Shown here in pieces: positions 36,810 through 45,807 of a stretch of 64,000 nucleotides of DNA. The stretch comes from Mangrovimonas aestuarii. GTDB lineage: Bacteria; Bacteroidota; Bacteroidia; Flavobacteriales; Flavobacteriaceae. Each line of letters begins with the position of its first letter. The stretch's first letter is position 1. The translations under genes were made by a program, and so were the position numbers. The notes beneath the pieces are model-generated. The model was given only the letters and a program-made list of their open reading frames with translations. It did not search any database and was not told the origin of the DNA. The stretch covers positions 372,001 through 436,000 of the forward strand of contig NZ_JARACK010000001.1 of NCBI RefSeq assembly GCF_028767185.1. The letters run 5' to 3'.

Positions 36810-38597
36810 ATGCCTGCACAACCTCTGCTTAAACGGTTTTTAATTTGGAGAGCAAAACATATCTCCCACCGCCAGTTTATTTACATACTTAGTGCACTAG
36901 TTGGGTTTACCTCTGGAATAGGTGCTGTTATGCTAAAAAACATCACCCACTATATTCAACATGCATTAGAGGGGCGTTTGGTACAATACTATCACCACGC
37001 ATTCTATTTTGTATTCCCTATCATAGGTTTTTTGTTGGTATATCTAATAATGAAATACGTTATTAGAAACTGGTTAAGTCACGGCATCCCCTCTACCTTG
37101 TTTGCTATAGCAAAACGCAAAGGTATTATGAAGCGGTACCAAATGGTTGGATCTATTCTCACAGCCCCGATAACCATTGGTTTTGGTGGATCTGTTGGAT
37201 TGGAGGGCCCTACGGTTGCAACCGGAGCTGCTATTAGTTCCAATATTGCCAGAATGTTTCACATGAACCAAAGGAGCAGAAACCTCTTGATTGGTTGTGC
37301 GGCTGCAGGTGCATTATCATCGATATTTAAAGCCCCTATTGCAGCTATAATTTTTGCTATTGAAGTATTTAGCTTGGACTTGACAATCGCTTCTATGGTG
37401 CCTTTATTGTTAGCATCCCTATCAGCCATATTTACCTCCTATTTCTTTTTTGGCGACGATATCCTACTACCCTTTAGAATTGAAGATAAATTCAACTTTA
37501 AGGATGTTCCTTTTTATGCCATACTGGGAGTTATAGCAGCCATAACATCCATCTATTTCACTGAAGTATATGAGCGTATCCAAAAGTTTTTCGACAAAAT
37601 AGAATCCAAGCTTAAACGCGTTGTTATAGGTGGGATTGCCATCGGGATTTTAATTTACTTCATTCCCCCTCTATATGGGGAAGGTTTCGATGTAATCAAC
37701 AATTTAATCATAGGTAATCCAGAAAAAGCGATACAAAACAACTTTTTTCAATTGGATGTTTCCAATATTTGGGTGGTAATAGGGCTTTTGGCTGGTTTGG
37801 TGTTTTTTAAAATCATAGCCAGCTCCCTCACTTTTGGCGCCGGTGGCGTAGGTGGAATTTTTGCTCCTACCCTCTTTATGGGAAGTATTATGGGGAATTG
37901 CTTTGCTAAAATTATCAACAACATTGGAATTGTAAATACGCCCGTTTCCGAAAGTAATTTTACACTAGTGGGTATGGCCGGCCTTATGGCTGGTGTGCTA
38001 CATGCACCACTAACGGCAATATTTCTCATTGCGGAAGTTACTGGAGGCTATGAATTGTTCATTCCACTTATGCTAACCGCTACCATTTCGTTCAGCATCA
38101 TGAAATACTTCCACCCCCACTCTGTTTATACCATGGAATTGGGCAGAAAAGGTGAACTTATCACTCACGATAAAGACCATGCCGTACTAACCTTAATGGA
38201 CATCAATAAAATTATTGAAACCAATTTCGCAAAGATCTCGACAGATATGACTCTAGGTGATATTGTTCATAAAGCTGTGGTAAAATCGAATCGAAATATC
38301 TTTCCGGTTATTGATAAAAAGAGCAATATTTTGCAAGGGATTATTCTTTTGGATGACATTAGACCCATTATGTTCGACCAAACACTTTACGACAACATAA
38401 AAGCCACCGATGTCATGCAAAAACCTCCTACTCTAATTTCCATTGAAAAGGATAAAATGACAGACGTAATGCAGAAATTCCAAAACAGTGGCGCTTGGAA
38501 TCTGCCTGTTATAAAAAACGGTGAGTACTATGGTTTTGTATCAAAATCAAAACTACTAACAGCTTACCGCAGACAACTTATAAATTTTACGACATAA
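36810..38597 (+). CDS. CLC family chloride channel/antiporter with C-terminal CBS pair
   Basis: 595 residues. The CLC core (about 25-440) has GSVGLEGPTVATGAA (the GxEGP selectivity segment) and FGAGGVGGIFAPTLFMG (the GxFxP segment). The glutamate gate is present as Glu in GLEGPT. Residues about 453-592 form two CBS domains (DKKSNILQGIILLDDIRP; YGFVSKSKLLTAYRR), which regulate by binding nucleotides. It may be a chloride/proton antiporter or a fluoride exporter-like protein; the EGP motif fits chloride. It stands on its own between aspS and the small membrane gene. Confidence 0.92.
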   Translation: MPAQPLLKRFLIWRAKHISHRQFIYILSALVGFTSGIGAVMLKNITHYIQHALEGRLVQYYHHAFYFVFPIIGFLLVYLIMKYVIRNWLSHGIPSTLFAIAKRKGIMKRYQMVGSILTAPITIGFGGSVGLEGPTVATGAAISSNIARMFHMNQRSRNLLIGCAAAGALSSIFKAPIAAIIFAIEVFSLDLTIASMVPLLLASLSAIFTSYFFFGDDILLPFRIEDKFNFKDVPFYAILGVIAAITSIYFTEVYERIQKFFDKIESKLKRVVIGGIAIGILIYFIPPLYGEGFDVINNLIIGNPEKAIQNNFFQLDVSNIWVVIGLLAGLVFFKIIASSLTFGAGGVGGIFAPTLFMGSIMGNCFAKIINNIGIVNTPVSESNFTLVGMAGLMAGVLHAPLTAIFLIAEVTGGYELFIPLMLTATISFSIMKYFHPHSVYTMELGRKGELITHDKDHAVLTLMDINKIIETNFAKISTDMTLGDIVHKAVVKSNRNIFPVIDKKSNILQGIILLDDIRPIMFDQTLYDNIKATDVMQKPPTLISIEKDKMTDVMQKFQNSGAWNLPVIKNGEYYGFVSKSKLLTAYRRQLINFTT

Positions 38598-38628
38598 CAG
38601 ATATGTTAAACAATAAGAGTTTTACACT

Positions 38629-38636
38629 TACTTTTG
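38629..38636 (+). promoter_or_regulatory. -7 box for the 79-residue membrane protein (near-leaderless)
   Basis: TACTTTTG matches TAnnTTTG and ends only 4 nt before the ATG. Confidence 0.5.
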
Positions 38637-38640
38637 CAAT

Positions 38641-38880
38641 ATGAAGTATATCATCTTAATATTATTCATTGCCTCAATAGCAAGCATCCTTACCGGTTTT
38701 ATTTTTGACTTAGAGTATTCCCAAAAACTAATTGGTTTTGGTGCCATAGGCTTATTTTTTATAGTGTTCCCGTTGTTCTCTTGGTACCGCTGGAAAGACA
38801 AAGACATCAAAGACTATATGCTTACCAAAGAAAATCTGGAAAAAATGCGTAAGCGTGAAGGGGATGATAGAAAGCTATAA
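38641..38880 (+). CDS. Small two-helix membrane protein
   Basis: 79 residues: two hydrophobic helices (about 2-22 and 29-47) then a basic/charged C-terminus (YRWKDKDIKDYMLTKENLEKMRKRE). No family I can name with confidence; conserved unknowns of this shape occur in Flavobacteriaceae. It is on the plus strand, its stop 3 bp from the convergent tadA. The promoter box lies 4 nt before the ATG, suggesting a leaderless mRNA. Confidence 0.65.
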   Translation: MKYIILILFIASIASILTGFIFDLEYSQKLIGFGAIGLFFIVFPLFSWYRWKDKDIKDYMLTKENLEKMRKREGDDRKL

Positions 38881-38883
38881 GAT

Positions 38884-39333
38884 TTAATTCAAATTCCGTC
38901 TTTCAATAAAAAAACGTTTAAGCAAAGTCGAAGCCTCTTCTTCTAAAATACCATGCTCAACTTTTGTCTTGGGATGCAGCTTTGTTCCCATAACACCACA
39001 GCCACGTTGTTCATCCTTTGCAGCATAAACAATTCTAGAAATCTGGCTCCAATACAAGGCTCCTGCACACATTTGGCAGGGCTCTAGAGTTACATATAGG
39101 GTGCAGTCTTTTAAATACTTACCGCCTAAAAAATTAGCAGCAGCAGTGATAGCTTGCATTTCAGCATGAGCAGTCACATCGTTTAGGGTTTCCGTTAAGT
39201 TATGAGCTCTAGCAATAATCCTATCGTTAACAACAATAACAGCACCAACAGGAATTTCACCTTTCTCAAAAGCCTTCTCGGCTTCCTGCATAGCACGACT
39301 CATAAAATAGGTATCGTCAAAAGGGTTTTGCAT
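38884..39333 (-). CDS. tadA: tRNA-specific adenosine deaminase
   Basis: 149 residues. Deaminates A34 of tRNA-Arg(ACG) to inosine. Zinc site and catalytic base: HAE (His56, Glu58) and PCQMC (Cys86, Cys89), with the typical MSRAMQEAEKAFEKGEIPVGAVIV start (about 11-34). Homologous guanine or cytosine deaminases share the fold, but the MQAI and YWSQISRIVYAAKD segments match TadA. Divergent from dxs. Confidence 0.93.
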   Translation of the reverse strand: MQNPFDDTYFMSRAMQEAEKAFEKGEIPVGAVIVVNDRIIARAHNLTETLNDVTAHAEMQAITAAANFLGGKYLKDCTLYVTLEPCQMCAGALYWSQISRIVYAAKDEQRGCGVMGTKLHPKTKVEHGILEEEASTLLKRFFIERRNLN

Positions 39334-39401
39334 AGAGCTACTATAGCTTTTAGGTATTTATAATATCATTGATACGGTATCAAAAATACGATTTCAACTC
39401 G

Positions 39402-39409
39402 TACATTTG
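39402..39409 (+). promoter_or_regulatory. -7 box for dxs (short leader)
   Basis: TACATTTG is 7 nt before the ATG at 39417, which fixes the dxs start and argues against the in-frame TTG at 39369. Confidence 0.6.
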
Positions 39410-39416
39410 TACACTT

Positions 39417-41207
39417 ATGGGCAATTTATTGGAACATATCAACACTCCTGAGGATTTAAGAAAACTTAAAGCTGAGGAATTACCTTTGGTCGCTAAGGAA
39501 TTGCGTCAATTCATTATCAATATTGTCGCTGCAAAAGAAGGGCATTTAGGAGCTAGCTTGGGAGTTATTGAACTTACCATTGCCCTACATTATGTTTTTA
39601 ACACCCCCAAAGACCAACTAATTTGGGACGTAGGTCACCAGGCCTACGGCCATAAGATTTTAACCGAACGTAAAGATCGATTCCATACCAATCGACAAAT
39701 AGGAGGCATTAGCGGTTTTCCAAAACGTTCGGAAAGTGTATACGACACTTTTGGCGTTGGACACTCCTCTACCTCTATTTCGGCAGCACTGGGAATGGCT
39801 ATTGCCTCTAAAATAAAAGGCGACTTTAACAAACATCATATTGCTGTAATTGGAGATGCCTCTATTGCCAGCGGTATGGCTTTTGAAGGCTTAAACCATG
39901 CTGGTGTAACCAATGCTAACATTCTTGTTATTCTTAACGATAATGCTATTGGTATCGATCCAAGTGTTGGCGCTCTTAAAATGTACTTAACCAACGTTAA
40001 GAAAGGGACTCAAAAACAAGATAATATATTTGAGGCCTTAAACTTTGATTACTCTGGACCTTTAGATGGACATGATCTTCATGCACTCATTAAAGAATTG
40101 GAAAGACTAAAATCGGTTAAGGGACCAAAATTATTACATGTTATTACCACCAAAGGCAAGGGGTTAAAACAAGCAGAGGAAGATCAGGTGAAATACCATG
40201 CTCCAGGAAAATTTAATGCAGAAACAGGAGAATTACTACCTAAACCTGATTTAGACCAACCACCAAAATATCAAGATGTTTTTGGGCACACCATCGTGGA
40301 GTTGGCAGAACAAAACCCCAGAATAGTTGGAATTACCCCTGCTATGCCCACAGGAAGTTCCTTAAAATATATGATGGAGGCCATTCCTGAACGCGCCTTC
40401 GATGTTGGTATTGCTGAACAGCATGCCGTAACATTGGCTGCTGGAATGGCTACACAAGGGTTAGTTTCTTATTGCAATATCTACTCTACCTTTTTACAAC
40501 GCGCCTACGACCAAGTGATTCATGATGTGGCGCTTCAAAAACTACCAGTTATTTTCTGTTTGGATCGCGCTGGTTTGGTTGGTGAAGACGGCGCAACCCA
40601 CCACGGTGTTTACGACTTGGCTTATTTACGCTGCATTCCTAATATGATAATTGCAGCGCCTTCAAATGCTATTGAACTCAGAAATATACTTTTCACGTCA
40701 CAATTAGGACTTGACAAACCAATAGCCATTAGATACCCAAGAGGTCGCGGCCATATTACTGAATGGAAAACGCCGTTCGAAAAAATAGAGCTCGGTAAAA
40801 GTCAACTTCTAAAACACGGAAAGGATATAGCTGTGTTGAGTTTGGGAACGACAGTCTATAATGCCACCAAAGCGATTGAACAACTCAATAAAAAAGAACA
40901 GGATTATGTTGCCCACTTTGATATGCGTTTTGTTAAGCCTTTGGATGAATCCCTACTTCACGACATATTTACAAGTTTCAGGCAAATTATCACAATTGAA
41001 GAGGGCACTGTTAAAGGTGGTTTTGGAAGTGCGATTCTAGAATTTGCTTCAGAAAACGAATACCAAGTTCCAATTAAAGTGCTTGGCATCCCCGATGAAT
41101 TCATTGATCACGGCAAAGTAGAGGAACTTCAAACCATTGCCCATATTGACGAAAAGTATATACTAAAAACAATTAACGAGACATTGCTAGCACTTTATTC
41201 CAAATAA
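39417..41207 (+). CDS. dxs: 1-deoxy-D-xylulose-5-phosphate synthase
   Basis: 596 residues (family usually near 620). Condenses pyruvate and glyceraldehyde-3-phosphate with ThDP, the first step of the MEP isoprenoid pathway. WDVGHQAYGHKILT (70-83), VIGDASIASGMAFEGLNHAG (ThDP Mg-binding GD...N) and GEDGATHHGVYDLAYLR in the middle domain are all intact. The first 16 codons of the longer frame precede a -7 box, so the ATG at 39417 (MGNLLEHIN) is the real start. The product can feed the polyprenyl synthase encoded at 27-28 kb. Confidence 0.95.
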   Translation: MGNLLEHINTPEDLRKLKAEELPLVAKELRQFIINIVAAKEGHLGASLGVIELTIALHYVFNTPKDQLIWDVGHQAYGHKILTERKDRFHTNRQIGGISGFPKRSESVYDTFGVGHSSTSISAALGMAIASKIKGDFNKHHIAVIGDASIASGMAFEGLNHAGVTNANILVILNDNAIGIDPSVGALKMYLTNVKKGTQKQDNIFEALNFDYSGPLDGHDLHALIKELERLKSVKGPKLLHVITTKGKGLKQAEEDQVKYHAPGKFNAETGELLPKPDLDQPPKYQDVFGHTIVELAEQNPRIVGITPAMPTGSSLKYMMEAIPERAFDVGIAEQHAVTLAAGMATQGLVSYCNIYSTFLQRAYDQVIHDVALQKLPVIFCLDRAGLVGEDGATHHGVYDLAYLRCIPNMIIAAPSNAIELRNILFTSQLGLDKPIAIRYPRGRGHITEWKTPFEKIELGKSQLLKHGKDIAVLSLGTTVYNATKAIEQLNKKEQDYVAHFDMRFVKPLDESLLHDIFTSFRQIITIEEGTVKGGFGSAILEFASENEYQVPIKVLGIPDEFIDHGKVEELQTIAHIDEKYILKTINETLLALYSK

Positions 41208-41347
41208 AAGCCAGCGACATCTACACAAGATTCATAAGGTGTAATCCCTACTGAAAAGATTAATAAGGCAAATAACAATAACAGCTAATATAGTCTTTCC
41301 TTACACAGGTACGTTCCTATTAAATAAGGGATAAAAAAACCACCTCT

Positions 41348-42688
41348 CTAAACTCCTATTCCGGTAATCTTTTTGTATTGTAGAATGGCATTACTATCAG
41401 ATAACAATGAAACATAATGACAAACATTAAGCAACCTCATATAAAGTGATGACTTATTAAAATCAATAGTTTTTGGCAATGTCTTCAATATCAATTTATC
41501 GTAATTGGAAGAAGTATTGTCATAATCATTATTCACAGCATTAATATAAGTCTGTAACAATTTCGAAATGACTTCATAGCCTGTAATTTCCTTTTCAATA
41601 ACTTCTTTTGACTGATATATGTTATCGACGCTTATTTTAATAATATCACTTATTTGGGCCTCAAAGCGACTTCTATCCAAAAGTGCCTTATCAAATTCTC
41701 CTTTGAGAATTGCTTCTTCATTCTTAACAAAAACCTCTACAGCTTCATTAATCAAGGTTCCTATTGCCAAAGCTCGAAGATAGCTCACTCGATCCTGTGC
41801 ATTATTGAGCTGATTATATTTTTTGGTATCAATGGTATCCCTCACAAGGTTAATAAGGTATTCTAGTGCAAATTCTTCTTGAATAAGCCCTAAGTTGATT
41901 CCATCTTCAAAATCGATAATGGTATAACAAATATCATCGGCAGCTTCAACCAAATAAGCCAAAGGATGACGATGACATTTTGTGTTTCCTTTGACTTGAT
42001 GTAACAATCCTAGCTCTTCCGCCACTTCATGGAAAGCTATGGTTTCCGATTGAAAGTATCCATACTTTTTATCTGAAATGTGCTTTGTTGGCTTTTTTGG
42101 CAGTGATGCTTTAGGATACTTTGTAAATGCTCCCAAGGTTGCATAACTCAGTCGTAGACCACCTTCTCGTCCGGAACGGGTTTGGGTCAGTATCTTAAAC
42201 CCGTTTGCATTACCCTCAAAATCGCACAGGTCCTGATATTCTTCTGCAGAAAGTTCCTCTTTGTACCGATTACCTTTTCCTGTTATAAAATATTCCCCTA
42301 TGGCTTTCTCTCCTGAATGACCAAAAGGAGGGTTCCCTATATCATGAGCCAAAGCGGCAGCGGCTACAATTGCTCCAAAATCGTTAGCCTGATAGCCATA
42401 AACATTTTGCAATGCAGGATATTTTTTAAGAATTCTTCTCCCTACTTGACGTCCCAAAGAGCGACCTACTACACTCACTTCCAAACTATGTGTGAGTCGA
42501 GTGTGAACAAAATCTGTTTTAGACATTGGGATAACTTGTGTCTTATCCTGAAGGCTTCTAAACTCCGATGAAAAAATGATCCGATCATAATCAACCTCAA
42601 AACCCAAACGAGTTTCATCCTGTTCTTTTCTCAATCTCTTATTAGTGTCGCCATAGCGTTTTAAAGACAAAAGTTGTTCCCAGTTCAT
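41348..42688 (-). CDS. dgt: Deoxyguanosinetriphosphate triphosphohydrolase (dGTPase)
   Basis: 446 residues. Hydrolyses dGTP to deoxyguanosine and triphosphate. HD-domain residues: His67 (TRLTHSLEV), His115-Asp116 (LAHDIGNPPFGHSG) and a later Asp in the EAADDICYTI helix (near 256). The N-terminal QDKTQVIP motif is typical of dGTPase. It is divergent from the TonB receptor gene, with 228 bp between them, most of which is the PHO-box array. Confidence 0.93.
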   Translation of the reverse strand: MNWEQLLSLKRYGDTNKRLRKEQDETRLGFEVDYDRIIFSSEFRSLQDKTQVIPMSKTDFVHTRLTHSLEVSVVGRSLGRQVGRRILKKYPALQNVYGYQANDFGAIVAAAALAHDIGNPPFGHSGEKAIGEYFITGKGNRYKEELSAEEYQDLCDFEGNANGFKILTQTRSGREGGLRLSYATLGAFTKYPKASLPKKPTKHISDKKYGYFQSETIAFHEVAEELGLLHQVKGNTKCHRHPLAYLVEAADDICYTIIDFEDGINLGLIQEEFALEYLINLVRDTIDTKKYNQLNNAQDRVSYLRALAIGTLINEAVEVFVKNEEAILKGEFDKALLDRSRFEAQISDIIKISVDNIYQSKEVIEKEITGYEVISKLLQTYINAVNNDYDNTSSNYDKLILKTLPKTIDFNKSSLYMRLLNVCHYVSLLSDSNAILQYKKITGIGV

Positions 42689-42814
42689 AGTATCAAAATT
42701 AAAGGCTGCAATATAGCCAATTCAACAACATTAGTAATTATGAATTTTAATTCAGATAAAACCTCTCCCAATGTTAACTTAACGTTTCCTATTAATTCAC
42801 AAATAGCCTGTAGA

Positions 42815-42891
42815 TAACATTGGCGTAACGTTTTTGTTACTAATGTTTAATTTACGGTTAACCCAAACTTTACAAAGCTGGAGTTCCTTTG
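42815..42891 (+). promoter_or_regulatory. PHO-box array and -7 box of the TonB receptor
   Basis: Six 7-mers at an exact 11-bp period: TAACATT (42815), TAACGTT (42826), TTACTAA (42837), TAATTTA (42848), TAACCCA (42859), TTACAAA (42870). The last starts 14 bp before TTCCTTTG (42884-42891), a -7 box without its TA. Only the first two and the fifth are close to the TAACATT consensus. Confidence 0.7.
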
Positions 42892-42916
42892 CGCCAAGAA
42901 AATTTCAATATAAGTA

Positions 42917-45688
42917 ATGAGACAAACAACCTTAATTTTAGCACTATTTGCAACCCTGTTATCTTATGCTCAAAGCAATACAGGTTCAATAGTAGGGAAG
43001 CTTACTGACAAGGAGTTCGATAATGAACCATTGGCTTTCGCAAATGTATTAATTAAAGGAACAACTAAAGGAACAACTTCAGATTTTGACGGACTTTATG
43101 CTTTCGAAGGTTTGGAGCCAGGATCCTACACATTGGTATTTAGCTTCGTTGGATACGAAACCCAAGAAGTAGAAGCAACCGTAGAACCAGGTAAAGTAAC
43201 CGAAGTTCATATAGTTATGGGGGCTAGTGCCGCTTCTTTGGATGAAGTTATTATTACTACAACAACAAAAAGAGAGAGTGAAACAGCATTATTGTTAGAG
43301 CAAAAAGAAGCAGTTACTATAAAACAAAGTATTGGAGCTCAGGAATTATCCAGAAAAGGGGTTAGTGATGCTGAAAGTGCCGTAACGAAAGTGTCTGGTG
43401 TATCTAAATCTCAAGGAAGCAAGAATGTATTTGTTAGAGGTTTGGGAGACCGTTACAATGCCACGTCTTTAAACGGCTTACCGCTACCTTCTGAAGACCC
43501 AGAATACAAAAACATTGCTTTAGACTTCTTTAGCTCAGACATTATTGAGTCTGTGGGGATTAATAAAGTTTTTGATGGTCAATTATACGGAAACGTTGGA
43601 GGTGCAGATATCGATATCGTTTCAAAAGAAATGACTGGAAAAAGTATTTTTGAATTAGGGCTGGGAACAGGCTACAATGGTAATGTATTAGGAGCTTCTT
43701 TCCTTTCGCCAGACGGTGCTAACAGATTAGGAACAGGTATAAGTGTAGATAACCCAATTTCTGATTTGACTCAATACACTTTTTCAGATGGCTTAGATCC
43801 TACAGGAAGAAACAATACAGCAAACTACTCAGGTACATTAACTGGCGGTAAACGTTTTGATATTGGTGAAAACGGGAACACTTTATCTGCTTTTGTAACC
43901 ATTAGTGGTTCAAACGATTATTTATACAAAGAGGGTTCAATAAACCAATTCAACAGTGCAGGTGACAACAGCACCTATATGGATTCTTCCATTAGTGAGT
44001 TTTCAACCAGTCAATTAGGGCTATTAAACCTTAAGTACCGATTTGGAGAGAACAACTCAATCGCTTTAAACAGTGGCGTTATTAGAAAAGTAACTCAAAG
44101 TGTTGGTGAATATTTTGGTGAAAGCTCGAGCGTGAGTGACGATGAAGGCATTCAGGATTATATCCGTCGTCAGCAAACCAATAAAAACAACTTATACGTT
44201 AATCAATTATTAACGTCATTCAAGTTAAGTGAGAAACTAAAACTAGACGTTGACGGTAGCTACAACTTTATTAAAAGTTACGAACCAGATAGAAGAACAA
44301 ACAGTTTTATCAAGAAAATAGAAGCTGGTGAGGATTTTTTCAGAGTAGCAGTTGGTAGTGCTGGATTAAACCACCGTTTCTACTCAAACCTTGACGAAAA
44401 TGACATCTCTGCCAAAGGTGCTTTAACTTATAAATTAAACACTAATGACGATGAAGAATCAAACAGTGCTATTACTGTTGGAGGAAATTACCGTAATACT
44501 CAGAGAGATTTTATTTTCCGTCAATATAATTTCAACTTTGGTCAACAAGAGATTGTAGACATTAACAATCTAGATGCATTATTCAATCAGGAGAACATTA
44601 ACAACGGAACCTTTGAAATGGTAACTGATAGAGGACGTGCTGACCTTCCAAATGCATTAGATCCGTTTTCTTATACTGGAGACCGTAGCCTATATGCAGG
44701 ATATGCCCAAGGTATCTTTGATTTGTCAACAAACCTGACTTTGAGCGCTGGTATACGTTTTGAAAATGTAAACCAAGAAGTAGCTTGGGACACATCCCTT
44801 TCAACTTCGGTAAACGACCCTACGACTCCTAATGCTCTGATAGAAGACTCTTTCTTATTGCCAAGTGCATCTGTAAAGTACAACTTTAACGAAAATAGCA
44901 TCATCAGATTAGCGGGTAGTAAAACTTACATCTTACCACAGTACAAAGAGGTTGCTCCGTTCCTATATCAGGATGTTAACTTTGCCAGTTTCGGTAACCC
45001 ATTTCTAAAATCGTCTGAGGTATACAATGCAGATATTAAGTACGATTACTTCTTTTCAAGCGGCGAACTTGTTTCTGTTACTGGATTCTACAAATCTGTT
45101 AAAGATCCTATTAACCGTGTAAGAGTAAACAGTGCTGCTAACGAGCTTTCTTATGTAAATGTAGGTGACGCTATGGTTGCTGGATTTGAACTTGAGTTCA
45201 GAAAAAACATCTTTAACAAGGAAATTAGCGATGATGAACTTTCTAAGATGATGTTCGGACTAAACTTCTCATACCTACATTCAAACCAAAAACTTATTGA
45301 TGTAGACAGTGATGAATTAACCGTTAGATTTACAAATGATGAAGACAAATTGGAAGGCGCTGCACCAATTCTGTGGAACGCAGACTTAACTTATAACATC
45401 AAGAAAAACGGTATAGACCTTACCTCATCTTTAGTTGGGAATTATTTCAGTGATAAAATTTACTCTTTGGGTACAGCTGGCAACTCAAACTTTGTAGAGC
45501 AGTCTAGAATAACATTGGATTTTATTAACAAGTTAAAACTTAGCGAACACTTTGGACTAAGCCTTAAACTTAAAAACTTATTGAATCCAGATTTCCAAAT
45601 CACACAAAAAGTGTTGGGTGAAGAATTGCCAGTATCAACATACAAAGCAGGTGTAACCGGAAGTCTTGGACTTACCTATAAATTTTAA
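42917..45688 (+). CDS. TonB-dependent outer-membrane receptor of the phosphate cluster
   Basis: 923 residues. Signal peptide about 1-19 (LLSYAQ), carboxypeptidase-regulatory-like domain (about 22-102, FANVLIKGTTKGTTSDFDGLY), plug domain (about 125-245, ELSRKGVSDAESAVTKVSGV, FVRGLGDRYNATSLNGLPLPS), then a 22-strand barrel ending in GVTGSLGLTYKF. No SusD-like partner follows; instead a beta-helix lipoprotein gene does. The PHO-box array upstream suggests uptake of a phosphorus compound under phosphate limitation; this is inference. Confidence 0.93.
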   Translation: MRQTTLILALFATLLSYAQSNTGSIVGKLTDKEFDNEPLAFANVLIKGTTKGTTSDFDGLYAFEGLEPGSYTLVFSFVGYETQEVEATVEPGKVTEVHIVMGASAASLDEVIITTTTKRESETALLLEQKEAVTIKQSIGAQELSRKGVSDAESAVTKVSGVSKSQGSKNVFVRGLGDRYNATSLNGLPLPSEDPEYKNIALDFFSSDIIESVGINKVFDGQLYGNVGGADIDIVSKEMTGKSIFELGLGTGYNGNVLGASFLSPDGANRLGTGISVDNPISDLTQYTFSDGLDPTGRNNTANYSGTLTGGKRFDIGENGNTLSAFVTISGSNDYLYKEGSINQFNSAGDNSTYMDSSISEFSTSQLGLLNLKYRFGENNSIALNSGVIRKVTQSVGEYFGESSSVSDDEGIQDYIRRQQTNKNNLYVNQLLTSFKLSEKLKLDVDGSYNFIKSYEPDRRTNSFIKKIEAGEDFFRVAVGSAGLNHRFYSNLDENDISAKGALTYKLNTNDDEESNSAITVGGNYRNTQRDFIFRQYNFNFGQQEIVDINNLDALFNQENINNGTFEMVTDRGRADLPNALDPFSYTGDRSLYAGYAQGIFDLSTNLTLSAGIRFENVNQEVAWDTSLSTSVNDPTTPNALIEDSFLLPSASVKYNFNENSIIRLAGSKTYILPQYKEVAPFLYQDVNFASFGNPFLKSSEVYNADIKYDYFFSSGELVSVTGFYKSVKDPINRVRVNSAANELSYVNVGDAMVAGFELEFRKNIFNKEISDDELSKMMFGLNFSYLHSNQKLIDVDSDELTVRFTNDEDKLEGAAPILWNADLTYNIKKNGIDLTSSLVGNYFSDKIYSLGTAGNSNFVEQSRITLDFINKLKLSEHFGLSLKLKNLLNPDFQITQKVLGEELPVSTYKAGVTGSLGLTYKF

Positions 45689-45710
45689 ATTAACATAGCA
45701 GAGGTTTTAT

Positions 45711-45765
45711 TAATAAACACTTAACACTAAGCTAATCACTAGAATACACACGCTTAGTTTATTTG
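45711..45765 (+). promoter_or_regulatory. PHO-box array and -7 box of the surface lipoprotein
   Basis: TAATAAA (45711), TAACACT (45722), TAATCAC (45733), and a degenerate unit at 45744, all 11 bp apart, with TTTATTTG (45758-45765) 14 bp after the last unit start. Weaker than the porin array. Confidence 0.55.
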
Positions 45766-45807
45766 CAAAGATTTAAAACTCAAAAAAGTAACAAAAACAA
45801 AAACACA

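Noticed and set aside
41208-41347. Gap between dxs and dgt as a possible small RNA
   Set aside because: No promoter box paired with a terminator hairpin is visible in the 140 bp.
42774-42786. TTAACTTAACGTT upstream of the TonB receptor array
   Set aside because: It resembles the PHO units but is not in phase with the 11-bp array that begins at 42815, so it was not included.
45791-45798. 8-nt complementarity of the small RNA to the surface lipoprotein leader (ACAAAAAC)
   Set aside because: Short and A-rich, so it cannot be distinguished from chance; not counted as a target.
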